A DNA stretch of 64,000 bases from Laspinema palackyanum D2c (lineage in GTDB: Bacteria > Cyanobacteriota > Cyanobacteriia > Cyanobacteriales > Laspinemataceae). Shown here piece by piece: positions 46,001 through 54,243 of the stretch (position 1 is its first letter; every line of letters starts with the position of its first letter). Where the stretch lies: assembly GCF_025370875.1 (NCBI RefSeq), contig NZ_JAMXFD010000006.1, positions 90,460 to 154,459 on the forward strand. Direction: 5' to 3'. Made by a program: the position numbers and the translations under genes. The notes beneath the pieces are model-generated. The model had not been told where the DNA came from. It saw only the letters and a program-made list of their open reading frames with translations, and did not search any database.

Positions 46001-46983
46001 AACCGATTCTCATGTTCTAACGCCTTATTCATCGCAATAAAGGCCGGTTCTAAGTCATCAGGATGAATCAGAGAAAGCCACCACTGGGCATCTTGTCCTT
46101 CCTCGTTTAAGGGATAGCCTAAAAGTTGGGTGAGGCTTTCACTGCGAACCACCTGCTGAGTTTCTAAATCCCAGTCATAAATGACACAATTGACGGCATT
46201 TGAAGCCCGTTGATACCGCTCATTGGCGTGTAAAAACTCCTGCTCTATTTGCTTGTGTTCGGTGATATCTTCAACAATTCCCGCAACTCGATACACCTTT
46301 CCGGTACGATTATCGTGAATTGGAAAGGCCCGCGATCGCACCCAACGAATCCTGCCGTCCGGATGAACCGTGCGATATTCTTCATGATATTCCCCGCTTG
46401 ATTGTTTAGCTAAAGCGGTTCTGACGCGATCGCGGTCCTCGGGATGGACTCCCTCCAAAAACGAGGAGGGTTGCTGATACAAACTATCTAGCGATCGCCC
46501 CCACATCTGTTCATATTGCGGACTAACATAAAAGATTTGGGTTTTTTCCGGGTCAGTCATCCAAATCAGCCGATCAATATTTTCCGCAATCTGTCGGAAT
46601 TGTTCCTGGGTATTTTCTAACCCCTGAGCATACAATTCGGCTTTTTGTCGCGAGGTGTAAAGTGCCGAAATCAGCCAACTAATTCCTAATCCTTCTAGCA
46701 GAAATACCCCCAAGGCTAAAGTTTGCCCGGGGCTATGTACTCCGAAGGAATAAAATGGGAACAAAAAGAAATATTCCCCGCAAGCTGCGGCTAATAGTGT
46801 AGCCAATAATCCAGCCTGAAGTCCTCCATACCAAGCACTCACCGCCACTGTTGCGCTAAACAACAAAAATGGGTTGTTTGTCATCAGTTCTGAAGAAATT
46901 AAAAACTTCAGGAGCAAAGACAAGACTACCGTTGTCACAGCAAAACTATAGCGCCGGATCGGGGAGCGTGATTGTTCCAACAT
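43078..46983 (-). CDS. Hybrid histidine kinase with DUF4118-like anchor and six PAS domains
   Basis: A 1301-residue sensor kinase. The N-terminal membrane domain (about 12-115) resembles the KdpD-type DUF4118 anchor. Six PAS/PAC units follow (about 125-245, 250-375, 380-505, 510-630, 635-760 and 765-900), each ending in DITEHK-like linkers. The kinase core has the H box SHELRSPLNAIL (about 930), N box NLLSNAVKF and G boxes DSGIGIEPE and GGLGLGLAI. A C-terminal receiver (about 1180-1300) has VVDDE, phospho-acceptor Asp in LLSDIGMPGEDG and conserved Lys in PKPID. No separate response regulator is adjacent. It converges on the cyclase gene with a 52-base gap. Confidence 0.94.
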   Translation of the reverse strand: MLEQSRSPIRRYSFAVTTVVLSLLLKFLISSELMTNNPFLLFSATVAVSAWYGGLQAGLLATLLAAACGEYFFLFPFYSFGVHSPGQTLALGVFLLEGLGISWLISALYTSRQKAELYAQGLENTQEQFRQIAENIDRLIWMTDPEKTQIFYVSPQYEQMWGRSLDSLYQQPSSFLEGVHPEDRDRVRTALAKQSSGEYHEEYRTVHPDGRIRWVRSRAFPIHDNRTGKVYRVAGIVEDITEHKQIEQEFLHANERYQRASNAVNCVIYDWDLETQQVVRSESLTQLLGYPLNEEGQDAQWWLSLIHPDDLEPAFIAMNKALEHENRFDIEYRIRHQDGRYLNVSDRGGIQRNESGKAVRVIGTTLDISDRKKAETELQKREELFRTSVENLLDCFGIYTSVRDESGKIIDFRIEYINAATCASNGLTREQQTGKRLCDLFPGHRTSGLFDEYCQVVETRQPLVKDSFLDEQLTTETGVPKAFDIRGVAFGDGFLATWRDITERKQVEDELYRREREFTALAENSPDIIKRFDRKMRLLYVNQAIYRVTGRSPEEFLNTTNPELTFPGTPSAECQGAIAQVFATGEQGEIECDLTDVKGVTRYYQSRLVPEFDRDGAVESVLSLSRDITEYKLARATSDRNQERLRLALESAKLGLWDYDLESQEISGSRRCLEIVGLDIPSMVMKYTRFVECLHPEDRDRVNRAVQRAITDQADYDIEYRIIRGTDESVRWLAAKGRAFYDDRGTAVRMGGVILDITERKKAEEERDRLLKQLEFEQQLLKAVLQQMPAGAIVAEAPSGKVLLSNKQAQAILTGAIAADTHLEEDRLFQGVHPDGRPYQPQELPMSRAITLGETVIDEELEIPLTNGHSQILCLSAKPVKNLAGRIVAGVVMFYDISDRKLAERQREELLLREQEARRQAEAASRMKDEFLAIVSHELRSPLNAILGWSRLLRRRKLNPEKMAQALESIERNAEMQTQLIEDLLDISRIIRGKIRLYLRPLQLIPAIEAAIDTVRPTAEIKKIQLVTTLDPGVGLVSGDGDRLQQVVWNLLSNAVKFTAEGGRVEICLERVENWIQIRISDSGIGIEPEFLPYMFERFRQADSKTTRSHGGLGLGLAIVRNLVELHGGHIFAQSPGLGKGSTFVVQLPCLQDTSDGIEEQCAGSSSVECDQSFSELAGLKILVVDDEFDTREFLITALEQYGAEVFAAASTAEAIGLIQKMQPEILLSDIGMPGEDGYTLIRQIRSLPPEQGGQIPAAALTAYTRTEDRILALAAGFQMHIPKPIDPRHLIEVVGQLRKK

Positions 46984-47279
46984 TGATTTTCTCGCTAGGG
47001 GGACACGAGTCTTTTGAATTAAGACACCATTGCTTGAGCCAGATTACTCTCTTAAATATTGTACCGACTCGGAAAATTTAGAGAAATCTTTCACCACAGG
47101 AGTGATCGGGGTAAGTCCCCATCGCCACCTGTTGTGGCAATTATAGCGGTTTTTACTCCCGTCTAGGACTGACTTCGACTCAGAATTTCCCCGGGATAAA
47201 TTGGGCGATGAGCGGCGGGTTTCTGCTCCTTTTCGGCAAACTGGCTCTCTATCTCGCCAATCCCCCAGCCTCCGTAGCT

Positions 47280-48089
47280 CTAAATCGCTCCAGAAATTCC
47301 CCCAAAAACTGCCAGTCCATAGTGTTTCCAAGGGATAGCTACTGTGGCAAAATCGGCAGATTTCAAAAGCTCTACCTGTTCTAACACCGTTGCCAAGCGA
47401 TCGGGACCCGAGTATCCCTGGGGAATGGTTTGACCACATTTAGCCCGTACTTTTTCTAGGGTGATTCCCTGTGCCTTGACCCCCTCCTCTGTGACTGCAT
47501 CATAAACGGCCTCTAAACCTGGAGTTTCTGATAGTACGGGGTCAGCATTCCAAAAACATCCCCCTGGGGACAGATTTTGACGAACCCATTTAAACAGTTT
47601 TAATTTGACCGGATCGCTAAGATGATGAATCGCTAACGAAGAGGCACAGACATCAAACCCTTGATGCGGTGCAATTCGCACATTTAAGGTTGCCAAATTG
47701 CCAAAATCTGCCTCGATCCATCGCACCCGTTCCCCATAGCCTGCTGCTGCAATTTTATCCTGACAAACGCTCAACATTCGTGGGGAATAATCCACCGCCA
47801 CTAATTCAGCATCGGGACAGTGAGCCAATAGTTTAAGGCTAAGTTCCCCCGTCCCACACCCTAATTCTAAAATTTGTTTACTGGTAACAGGAATGCAACG
47901 CAGTAGTGCCGCCAATAAGTCATCATAAATCGGCAGCAGTTGGCGAATGCCACTATCAAAATCCGCCACATTCGCAAAAACTTCCCCAGGATAAATTTCC
48001 GGTCTAGGGTCAAGGGCTTCTAAACTAGCCTCGCTTGGGTTTTCTTCTGAAAGGGGAGTCTCAGAACTCATCAAGGGTTTCCTACTCAT
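47280..48089 (-). CDS. Class I SAM-dependent methyltransferase
   Basis: A 269-residue methyltransferase. Motif I is ILELGCGTGELSL (about 73), followed by LVAVDYSPRML (motif II) and RWIEADFGNL; ASSLAIHHLSD (about 155) and LSPGGCFWNADP (about 178) complete the fold. The substrate is not determined. The annotated ATG is 48089; an in-frame ATG at 48071 (MSSETPL) is an alternative. It lies upstream of the histidine kinase on the same strand with a 296-base gap in which nothing else was found. Function beyond methyl transfer is unknown. Confidence 0.88.
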   Translation of the reverse strand: MSRKPLMSSETPLSEENPSEASLEALDPRPEIYPGEVFANVADFDSGIRQLLPIYDDLLAALLRCIPVTSKQILELGCGTGELSLKLLAHCPDAELVAVDYSPRMLSVCQDKIAAAGYGERVRWIEADFGNLATLNVRIAPHQGFDVCASSLAIHHLSDPVKLKLFKWVRQNLSPGGCFWNADPVLSETPGLEAVYDAVTEEGVKAQGITLEKVRAKCGQTIPQGYSGPDRLATVLEQVELLKSADFATVAIPWKHYGLAVFGGISGAI

Positions 48090-48709
48090 AAAGTTAGATG
48101 ATTTTAATCATATTATCATAATGTTGTCCCTGTTCTGGACAAACCGTTTGACTTTGGCGATCGCCTCTAAAAATGGGGGAACACCAGGCGGGGTAGAAAC
48201 CCCAGCCTAACAAAATCAAGTCGGTTAAAAACCCTCTAAAAATATTACAGTCTAATAGTTTCAGTCGGTTTCAACTGACATCTTGCAGCATTTTCAACAC
48301 CGGCGGGGGTTTAAACCCCCGCCTAATAGCTAAAGTCGGTTAAAAACCGACTGCAAGTCTATATCCCGTGGTGTTTTCAGTCGTCTTTAGACGACTTTAG
48401 CTGTTAGTTTAAACCCCCGCCGGTTGTTGCAACAGGTGCAAGATCTCAGGCGGGGGATAAATCCCCCGCCGGTTGTTGCCTTAAGTTATTAGACCGCCAA
48501 TCGTTTCAACCCCGGGCGGGTGTTGCCTGTGCAGGGTCCCCTCACATCTTGCTCCCTATCAGGGCCAAAAACCCGGTCTCAGTCCCCTTAATGGAAGACT
48601 TGACTAGGGTTCTAAGCACCCCCTATAAAAAACTAAACCGTTCTGACAGTTTGTCCCCAACTTGTGATACCCTAGGGCATAATATCCGGCCTGTCACTTT
48701 CGTGCCATT
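48090..48709. repeat. 620-base spacer with a third and a decayed palindromic element
   Basis: Copy C of the composite element lies at 48301-48423. Its left arm is intact, but the right arm has lost the GCGGGGG half of the terminal palindrome. A more decayed relative lies at about 48187-48280 (GGCGGGG and AAGTCGGTT survive). Further GCGGGGG/CCCCCGCC fragments run to about 48520, and a CCCGGTCTC remnant of the 65-base element occurs near 48572. The right 130 bases should hold the promoter of the exoprotein gene. Confidence 0.82.
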
Positions 48710-51700
48710 ATGTTGTCTCTAATTCGGCAGGTTAAACCCAAGCCCTCCTGGCAAATCCCCTGGTTGCTTTTACCCTTTTCCATTGGCCTACTTTCCTATC
48801 CCAGCAGCGCTCAAATTGTTCCTGATACCACACTTCCCGTTAATTCTATCGTCACCCCAGAGGGCAGTCGCCTGGTCATTACAGGCGGCACTCCTGCCGG
48901 GCCCAATCTGTTCCATAGTTTTACGGAATTTAGCTTGCCCACCGGGGGGAGTGCCTATTTTAATCAGGGCAATAGTATTCAAAATATTTTCACCCGAATC
49001 ACGGGAATTAACCCCTCGAATATCGATGGAATTCTCCAAGCCAATGGCAGCGCTAATCTATTTTTATTAAACCCTAATGGAATCATATTCGGGGCAAATG
49101 CTCAGTTAAATATCGGGGGTTCATTTGTGGTCAGTGCCGGGGACCGCATCCAATTTAGCGATCGCACTGAATTTCCCGCCAATCCCGGAGACACCCCCCC
49201 CTTGTTAACGGTGAGCTCACCAATGGGGTTGCAACTGGGAACAAACCCGGGGAACATTGCCCTCAACGGTGCTCGCCTAGAAGTCCCCACGGGCCAACAG
49301 TTAGCCTTAGTGGGGGACAACTTGGCCCTCCAGGGCGCGCAACTGAGAGCACCGAGTGGCACAATTGACCTAACTGCCCAAAATATCGCACTTTCAGCCG
49401 GTGCATTGCTCGACGTGAGCGCAGAAGCGGGAGGACAAATCCGCATCGGCAGTCGCGACCTCACCCTCACCGACCAATCCCGAATTTTAGCCGATAACTT
49501 GGGGAACGGAACCGGCCGAGGCATCGAAATCACCACGGAACGCCTGAACTTAAGCGATCGCGCCTTGATTTCCGCCTCCACCTTTGGCAGTGGCACCGGA
49601 GGCCAACTCACCATCGAGGCAACCGAGGCAGTGGTCATGACTGGGGACAACCGCTTTAACCAAACCCTTGATCGCCTGTTTAGCCAAGAAATCACCCGCC
49701 CCGAAGACGTCGGAACCGGCATTTTTTCTATCACTTTCGGTACGGGCAACGGAGGCAATCTCACTCTGAATACCCCCTCCCTAAAGCTCACTGACTCCGC
49801 CTTTATGTCTACCGCTACCTTTGGGGATGGGAAGGGAGGCAATATGACCGTCAACAGTGGCATGGTACACCTCATCGAATCCGAACTGTTTGCCGATAAT
49901 TTGGGCAGTGGGGATGCCGGGGATGTCACCTTGAATGCCCAAACCCTGACACTCCAAAATGGGGGTGCGATCGCCGCCTCCACCTTTGGTGCAGGTCTAG
50001 GCGGAACCATTAGCATCACGGTATCTGACTCCATCGAAATAGGGGGAACCAGTTTCGGCGGTCGGTTTAACAGTGGCATCTTTGCCAGTGCTTATGTCAA
50101 TGCCACTCAACCTGCCGGAAATATTAAGATTCAAACCGGACAACTCAACCTTCGCGGGGGCGCTCAGATTGTCGCCACCACCTTCGCCGCAGTTCCCGGG
50201 GGAATCGTCACCGTCACTGCCTCAGAAATAGAAGTCAGCGGCAGCAGTCCCGATGGACAATATCTCAGCAGTATCAAAACCCAAGCTCAGTCCGAGGGAC
50301 CGGCGGGAAGTTTGACCCTCAACACGCGATCGCTGATTGTCCGGGATGGGGCGCTCATCTCCACCTCCACGGAAGGCACCGGCGACGGAGGCAACCTCAC
50401 TATTCGAGCGACGGACTTTGTAGAACTGACCGGAACCGGAACCTTTAATTTAGTTCAATCGGTTGTAGAAGGCGGGTTTGAACCGGAGCAGATTCAGGAT
50501 GGATTATTTACTGTGAGTTCCGGTTCCGGTAACGCAGGCAATCTCACCCTGGAAACCGGAAGACTCAGCGTTCGCAACTCGGCTCACATCGCCACCGGCA
50601 CTCTCACTCAGGGAAATGGGGGAACCTTGAGTGTCCGCGCCAGCGATCGCATTGATCTCCAAGGCGCTTATTTGCTAACAGGCACGGGCGGTAGTGGTCC
50701 CGCCGGTGATATCTTTATTGATACAGGTGACTTACGCTTACAAGACGGCTCGCAAATCATCGCTTCCACCCTCGCCACCGGATCCGGGGGAAATATTCGG
50801 GTCAACGCATCGGAGTCTGTCCAACTCCAAAACCAATCCTCCATGATTTCCACCAGTCAAGGAGCGGGAAGTGCGGGGTATGTGCTAATCCAAACCGATC
50901 AATTGAGCCTCCAAAATCAATCCATTGTCTCCACCTTTGCCTCAGGTGAGGGAAATGCAGGTTTTTTGGGAATTGCCGCATCCGAATCGGTGGAACTGCA
51001 AGAAAAAAGTGCCTTGGAAACGTCCACCGAGGGAATCGGCGATGCCGGATTTTTAGAAATCGATACGCGATCGCTGACCCTAGAAAACAGTGGCATCTCC
51101 GTCAGCGCTCAAGGGACGGGAGAGGCAGGCAATCTTAACATTGCCAGCGATCGTTTGAGTCTGAATAATGGATTTTTGTTGGGAATTGCCGCATCCGGTC
51201 GAGGCGGGAATGTTCAATTAGAGGTGAATGATCTGCTGACTCTGCGACAAGGGTCTACTATTTCCGCTGAAGCGTTAGGAACCGGAGATGGTGGCAATGT
51301 GGCAGTCACCACCGATGCGATCGCCTTACTGGAAAATAGTCGAATTAGGGCCACTGCCGTAGAAGGCATGGGCGGGAACATCCAAATCTTCACCCAAGCT
51401 CTGTTTGAGAGTCCCAAGAGTCAAATTACCGCCAGTTCTAACCAAGGCATTGATGGAGTAGTCTCAGTCAATACCCCGGATCTCCAACCCACCCACGGGT
51501 TAATTGCTCTCCCCTCAGAAATGCTTAACCTGGGAAATCTGGTCTTTGAAGGTTGTGGTACGGGAGCATCCCAAAGTGAGTTTATTGTGACAGGACGCGG
51601 AGGATTACCCCCCAATCCCACCGACCCCTTCAATGGCGATCGCATTTTGGAGGATTTGGGAACCGTGCAAAGCAATCGGGATTTAACCCCACAGCGGTTC

Positions 51701-51862
51701 ACCGGCGATCAACCCGCGATGATACCCCCGACTCCTCCCTTAGTCGAGGCCAATACCTGGGCGATCGCCCCCAATGGTCAACTCATCCTCACCACTGCAC
51801 CCACTCCCAAGCACCCCGGCGATCGCTGGAATACCCCGGAAAATTGTCATTCCCGGTCCTAA
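48710..51862 (+). CDS. Two-partner-secretion (filamentous haemagglutinin-type) exoprotein
   Basis: A 1050-residue secreted protein. A signal peptide (hydrophobic about 17-35, ending PSSAQ) leads into the TPS domain (about 38-160) with the diagnostic NPNGI motif (LLNPNGIIFG, about 120). The rest is a long beta-solenoid of Gly/Asn/Ser-rich repeats in which LTLNTxSLxLxDxAxIST recurs about every 55-70 residues. The C-terminal 130 residues are more variable, with proline-rich segments. Such proteins are exported by an FhaC/ShlB-type outer-membrane partner, absent here. Known cyanobacterial members are often labelled S-layer family; function is likely surface adhesion or coat. Confidence 0.9.
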   Translation: MLSLIRQVKPKPSWQIPWLLLPFSIGLLSYPSSAQIVPDTTLPVNSIVTPEGSRLVITGGTPAGPNLFHSFTEFSLPTGGSAYFNQGNSIQNIFTRITGINPSNIDGILQANGSANLFLLNPNGIIFGANAQLNIGGSFVVSAGDRIQFSDRTEFPANPGDTPPLLTVSSPMGLQLGTNPGNIALNGARLEVPTGQQLALVGDNLALQGAQLRAPSGTIDLTAQNIALSAGALLDVSAEAGGQIRIGSRDLTLTDQSRILADNLGNGTGRGIEITTERLNLSDRALISASTFGSGTGGQLTIEATEAVVMTGDNRFNQTLDRLFSQEITRPEDVGTGIFSITFGTGNGGNLTLNTPSLKLTDSAFMSTATFGDGKGGNMTVNSGMVHLIESELFADNLGSGDAGDVTLNAQTLTLQNGGAIAASTFGAGLGGTISITVSDSIEIGGTSFGGRFNSGIFASAYVNATQPAGNIKIQTGQLNLRGGAQIVATTFAAVPGGIVTVTASEIEVSGSSPDGQYLSSIKTQAQSEGPAGSLTLNTRSLIVRDGALISTSTEGTGDGGNLTIRATDFVELTGTGTFNLVQSVVEGGFEPEQIQDGLFTVSSGSGNAGNLTLETGRLSVRNSAHIATGTLTQGNGGTLSVRASDRIDLQGAYLLTGTGGSGPAGDIFIDTGDLRLQDGSQIIASTLATGSGGNIRVNASESVQLQNQSSMISTSQGAGSAGYVLIQTDQLSLQNQSIVSTFASGEGNAGFLGIAASESVELQEKSALETSTEGIGDAGFLEIDTRSLTLENSGISVSAQGTGEAGNLNIASDRLSLNNGFLLGIAASGRGGNVQLEVNDLLTLRQGSTISAEALGTGDGGNVAVTTDAIALLENSRIRATAVEGMGGNIQIFTQALFESPKSQITASSNQGIDGVVSVNTPDLQPTHGLIALPSEMLNLGNLVFEGCGTGASQSEFIVTGRGGLPPNPTDPFNGDRILEDLGTVQSNRDLTPQRFTGDQPAMIPPTPPLVEANTWAIAPNGQLILTTAPTPKHPGDRWNTPENCHSRS

Positions 51863-51934
51863 AAGGGCGATAATCTGTTCTGCATTTAAGGAGCTCCGCT
51901 GATTTCGTCATCATTTTTCCGTTCCCTTGGCGGG

Positions 51935-52789
51935 TTACAATTCTACTTCTTCAATGTCAGAAAAAGCCGTCATGCGATCGCCCTCATTGACCCGGAACCC
52001 GGACTCGCCTCCACGCTGACAGCGCGTCACAAAGGGACAACTGTAACAGACTCCCTCCGTTACCGCAACTTGGGGAAAGGGCTTCCTGTTCTCATAGTCT
52101 TGAGTCCAGGTTTGTAACTGATTCAACAACTGAGTCAGATGTTTTGCCATTTCTTGATGTTTGGCGCGATTGTAATAAAAAGTCCAAGATTCTGACTTAG
52201 ACTTGGCATTCTCCCCTGTTTCCGCCGACCGCACAAACCAATAGGTCATCGTAATATCTTCCGGTGCATAATCGCTGGTTTCCGCTAACACAAACGGATA
52301 CAACCGCGTTTGCCAGTTCTCTTCGAGGGTGCGCTCTTTTTTGGGCAGGGGATAGGTTTTCCAATCCAAGATTTGAGCGCCGGTTTCATCAGCGATGATT
52401 AAATCATAAATAACTGTGAATAAATACCCTTGAAAATTCATAATCCGCCGATGTTCCGCTGCTCGAAATTGGCGATTTCCAGGAGACTCCGGTTTAAAGA
52501 GGTCCGGTGCAGCCTCCAGTAATCCCTGATAACACCGTTGCATTTGCTCATCAGATTGCAACAACAGTTCCACAGGTAACCCCAATTCCCGTTGCTGCAT
52601 TAACAGGTGAAACCGACTCCCCCAGACCATTTTTTCTCGTTGGTCCGGGGTAACGGGGGAAGAGAGATGTTCCAGATAAGTATATTGAAACTTGCGCGGG
52701 CAAGTTTGCAGCATATTCAGTTGGCCTTGGGAGAGGCGATTTTGGCGAGTGACGGGAAAATCTTCTCGGGTGGCGTTGGCATTCATCAT
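51935..52789 (-). CDS. PD-(D/E)XK nuclease with Fe-S cluster cysteines
   Basis: A 284-residue Cas4/AddB-type single-domain exonuclease. Nuclease signatures: WGSRFHLLMQ (about 57, GxxxH), YDLIIADETGAQILDWKTY (about 131-147, Asp then DWK) and QTRLYPFVLAE. Four cysteines fit an iron-sulphur cluster: one at about 30 (LQTCPRKFQYTYL), and CYSC and a later C near 262-271. No Cas or recBCD genes are nearby. The ATG overlaps the stop of the fibrillin gene by ATGA (52786-52789), so translation is coupled. A repair role is the default guess. Confidence 0.87.
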   Translation of the reverse strand: MMNANATREDFPVTRQNRLSQGQLNMLQTCPRKFQYTYLEHLSSPVTPDQREKMVWGSRFHLLMQQRELGLPVELLLQSDEQMQRCYQGLLEAAPDLFKPESPGNRQFRAAEHRRIMNFQGYLFTVIYDLIIADETGAQILDWKTYPLPKKERTLEENWQTRLYPFVLAETSDYAPEDITMTYWFVRSAETGENAKSKSESWTFYYNRAKHQEMAKHLTQLLNQLQTWTQDYENRKPFPQVAVTEGVCYSCPFVTRCQRGGESGFRVNEGDRMTAFSDIEEVEL

Positions 52790-53370
52790 GATTTGGTTAA
52801 TACAAAAACACTATCTTTATTTCCTCTTCCAATCCGCAAATCACTATCCAGATAGGTGATATCTAACCACCCTTGTTGTTCTCCGGTAGGAATTTGGAAA
52901 TCCAACGCTAGAAATTTTTTGCCTGTTTCAATTTCTTCGATGAAGGGGTCCGGGGATTGATACCCAATAAGACTCTGTAATCCGGCAACAGCCCGCTCAA
53001 ATTTCACCTCAACTCGCCGTTCCGAAACCCCTTCAAATCGAGCCGCTACGCTGACTAAAACATCTAAGTAGGGCAATCCAGAAATTTCGGCAATATTATA
53101 AATTTTGCCTTGACTGGGACGCACGCATTGATAGATTTGACCTAAACTTGCCAGGGGAAAGCGATCGAGACGGAGGAGTTCGTCGCTGGTGGTGTACAGC
53201 AGTCGCCAATTTCCCCCTAAGAGGTCCGTTGCTTCCAGGGGACGGGGGGTGGGGTTGCGGTCCTCCAATTGGGAAACCGCTGCGAGAATGGCTTGTTTTT
53301 GGGAGGGGGTGGCGAGTATTCCGCGATTTTTCCCGGCGATCGCCTCTAATAATTCCGTTTTGCCAATCAT
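52786..53370 (-). CDS. PAP/fibrillin family protein
   Basis: A 194-residue lipocalin-like protein of the plastid-lipid-associated (plastoglobulin) family, which binds lipid or terpenoid at thylakoid membranes. Typical features: N-terminal helix with KTELLEAIAGKNRGI, LLGGNWRLLYTTSDELL (about 50) and a C-terminal DITYLDSDLRIGRGNKDSVFVL. It has no transit peptide. The four-base overlap with the nuclease gene implies co-translation, an odd partner for a thylakoid lipid protein. Family call is firm; lipid ligand is unknown. Confidence 0.9.
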   Translation of the reverse strand: MIGKTELLEAIAGKNRGILATPSQKQAILAAVSQLEDRNPTPRPLEATDLLGGNWRLLYTTSDELLRLDRFPLASLGQIYQCVRPSQGKIYNIAEISGLPYLDVLVSVAARFEGVSERRVEVKFERAVAGLQSLIGYQSPDPFIEEIETGKKFLALDFQIPTGEQQGWLDITYLDSDLRIGRGNKDSVFVLTKS

Positions 53371-53689
53371 TCAGACTTCCTCAAGTTCAACTCAGCAGCT
53401 TCTACCATTATGGAGGCCATTCTGTTGCCGATGCAGGCAATATTGATGCTTTCTCTCTCCAAAATCGGGGGAATGACTCAATTTCCGATAAAATTGTCAA
53501 GGGGTACTGTTACGGGTTAGCCCGTCGTCTCTGCTTCCTAAGAAGCGGTTGACAAGGGTTGACAAGGGTCTACACTGCCGGAGTCTCCAAACTTCTGAAT
53601 AGGAAGGGGTCACTCCCCAAGACAGCCACTCCCGCCACAGTTTGCCCGATCTCGTTAAGTTTGAGCGACTTTACTTTCAGGAGTTTTAG
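53371..53689. other. 319-base divergent promoter region
   Basis: It separates the fibrillin operon (minus) from the DUF3134 gene (plus). A good plus-strand promoter lies at 53549-53576, giving a leader of about 110 bases. No other gene is seen. Confidence 0.65.
53549..53576 (+). promoter_or_regulatory. Promoter of the DUF3134 gene
   Basis: TTGACA at 53549-53554, 16 bases, TACACT at 53571-53576. A second TTGACA lies ten bases further in (53559-53564), part of a short TTGACAAGGG direct repeat. It is the best sigma-70-type promoter in the window. Confidence 0.65.
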
Positions 53690-53923
53690 ATGTACAACCC
53701 GTCTCTACGCGAAGAATCTCGTTATAAAATTGCTGATGTGATTCCTTTGCAACAAGAAACGTCTATCCTTGATTGGCTAGAATCCAATGGTCGCTTGATT
53801 GCCCGGGAGGACAAAGAGAATGAGTATGCCATTGATGAAGAAGAAATTGCTGCACTCATGTCTGTAGAAGATAGCACCTACGATGACGATGATGATGATA
53901 ATGAGTTAGTTGAGGAAGACTAA
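53690..53923 (+). CDS. DUF3134 family protein
   Basis: A 77-residue acidic protein typical of cyanobacteria. The N-terminus YNPSLREESRYKIADVIPL and the following TSILDWLESNGRLIARE are the DUF3134 signature; the tail is almost entirely Asp/Glu. No function is known for the family. It is preceded by a good promoter and has a short AGGAG-type site before its ATG. Length is full. Confidence 0.92.
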   Translation: MYNPSLREESRYKIADVIPLQQETSILDWLESNGRLIAREDKENEYAIDEEEIAALMSVEDSTYDDDDDDNELVEED

Positions 53924-53997
53924 ACCGCTGAGTTTCAGGATTAACTTAGGTTAAATCTATCTTGGGTTGCCTCGGATGGGTCTTGATTGTGTAGGCT

Positions 53998-54122
53998 AAG
54001 AGACCTCACCCCCCAACCCCCTTCCCTCCGAGGGAAGGGGGAGCCGGAGAGGCCCTTACAGCCAGAAAAAAATTTCCTGATTCTCCCTCTTTTTGTAGGA
54101 GAGGGCCAAGGAGAGGTCTCTT
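53998..54122. mobile_element. MITE-like element with 10-bp terminal inverted repeats
   Basis: A 125-base element bounded by AAGAGACCTC (53998-54007) and GAGGTCTCTT (54113-54122). Within it, CCCCTTCCCTCC-type sequence forms a strong hairpin (about 54016-54045). The composition is that of a dispersed C/A-rich repeat common in cyanobacteria. It encodes nothing convincing and lies between the DUF3134 and mraY genes. Confidence 0.75.
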
Positions 54123-54243
54123 GGAGCAATTCGCCCCCGTTTGAACCTGTTGTTCACTTTTAGAGTATTTTAATGGAGATTCACCGGAGAAGCGATCGCC
54201 GAGCTTGGAGTAACAGTCTGTGTGGAGTGAGGATATTAAATCA

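Noticed and set aside
49102-50079. 325-codon minus-strand frame inside the exoprotein gene
   Set aside because: It is a shadow of a repetitive gene with biased codon use, with no family match.
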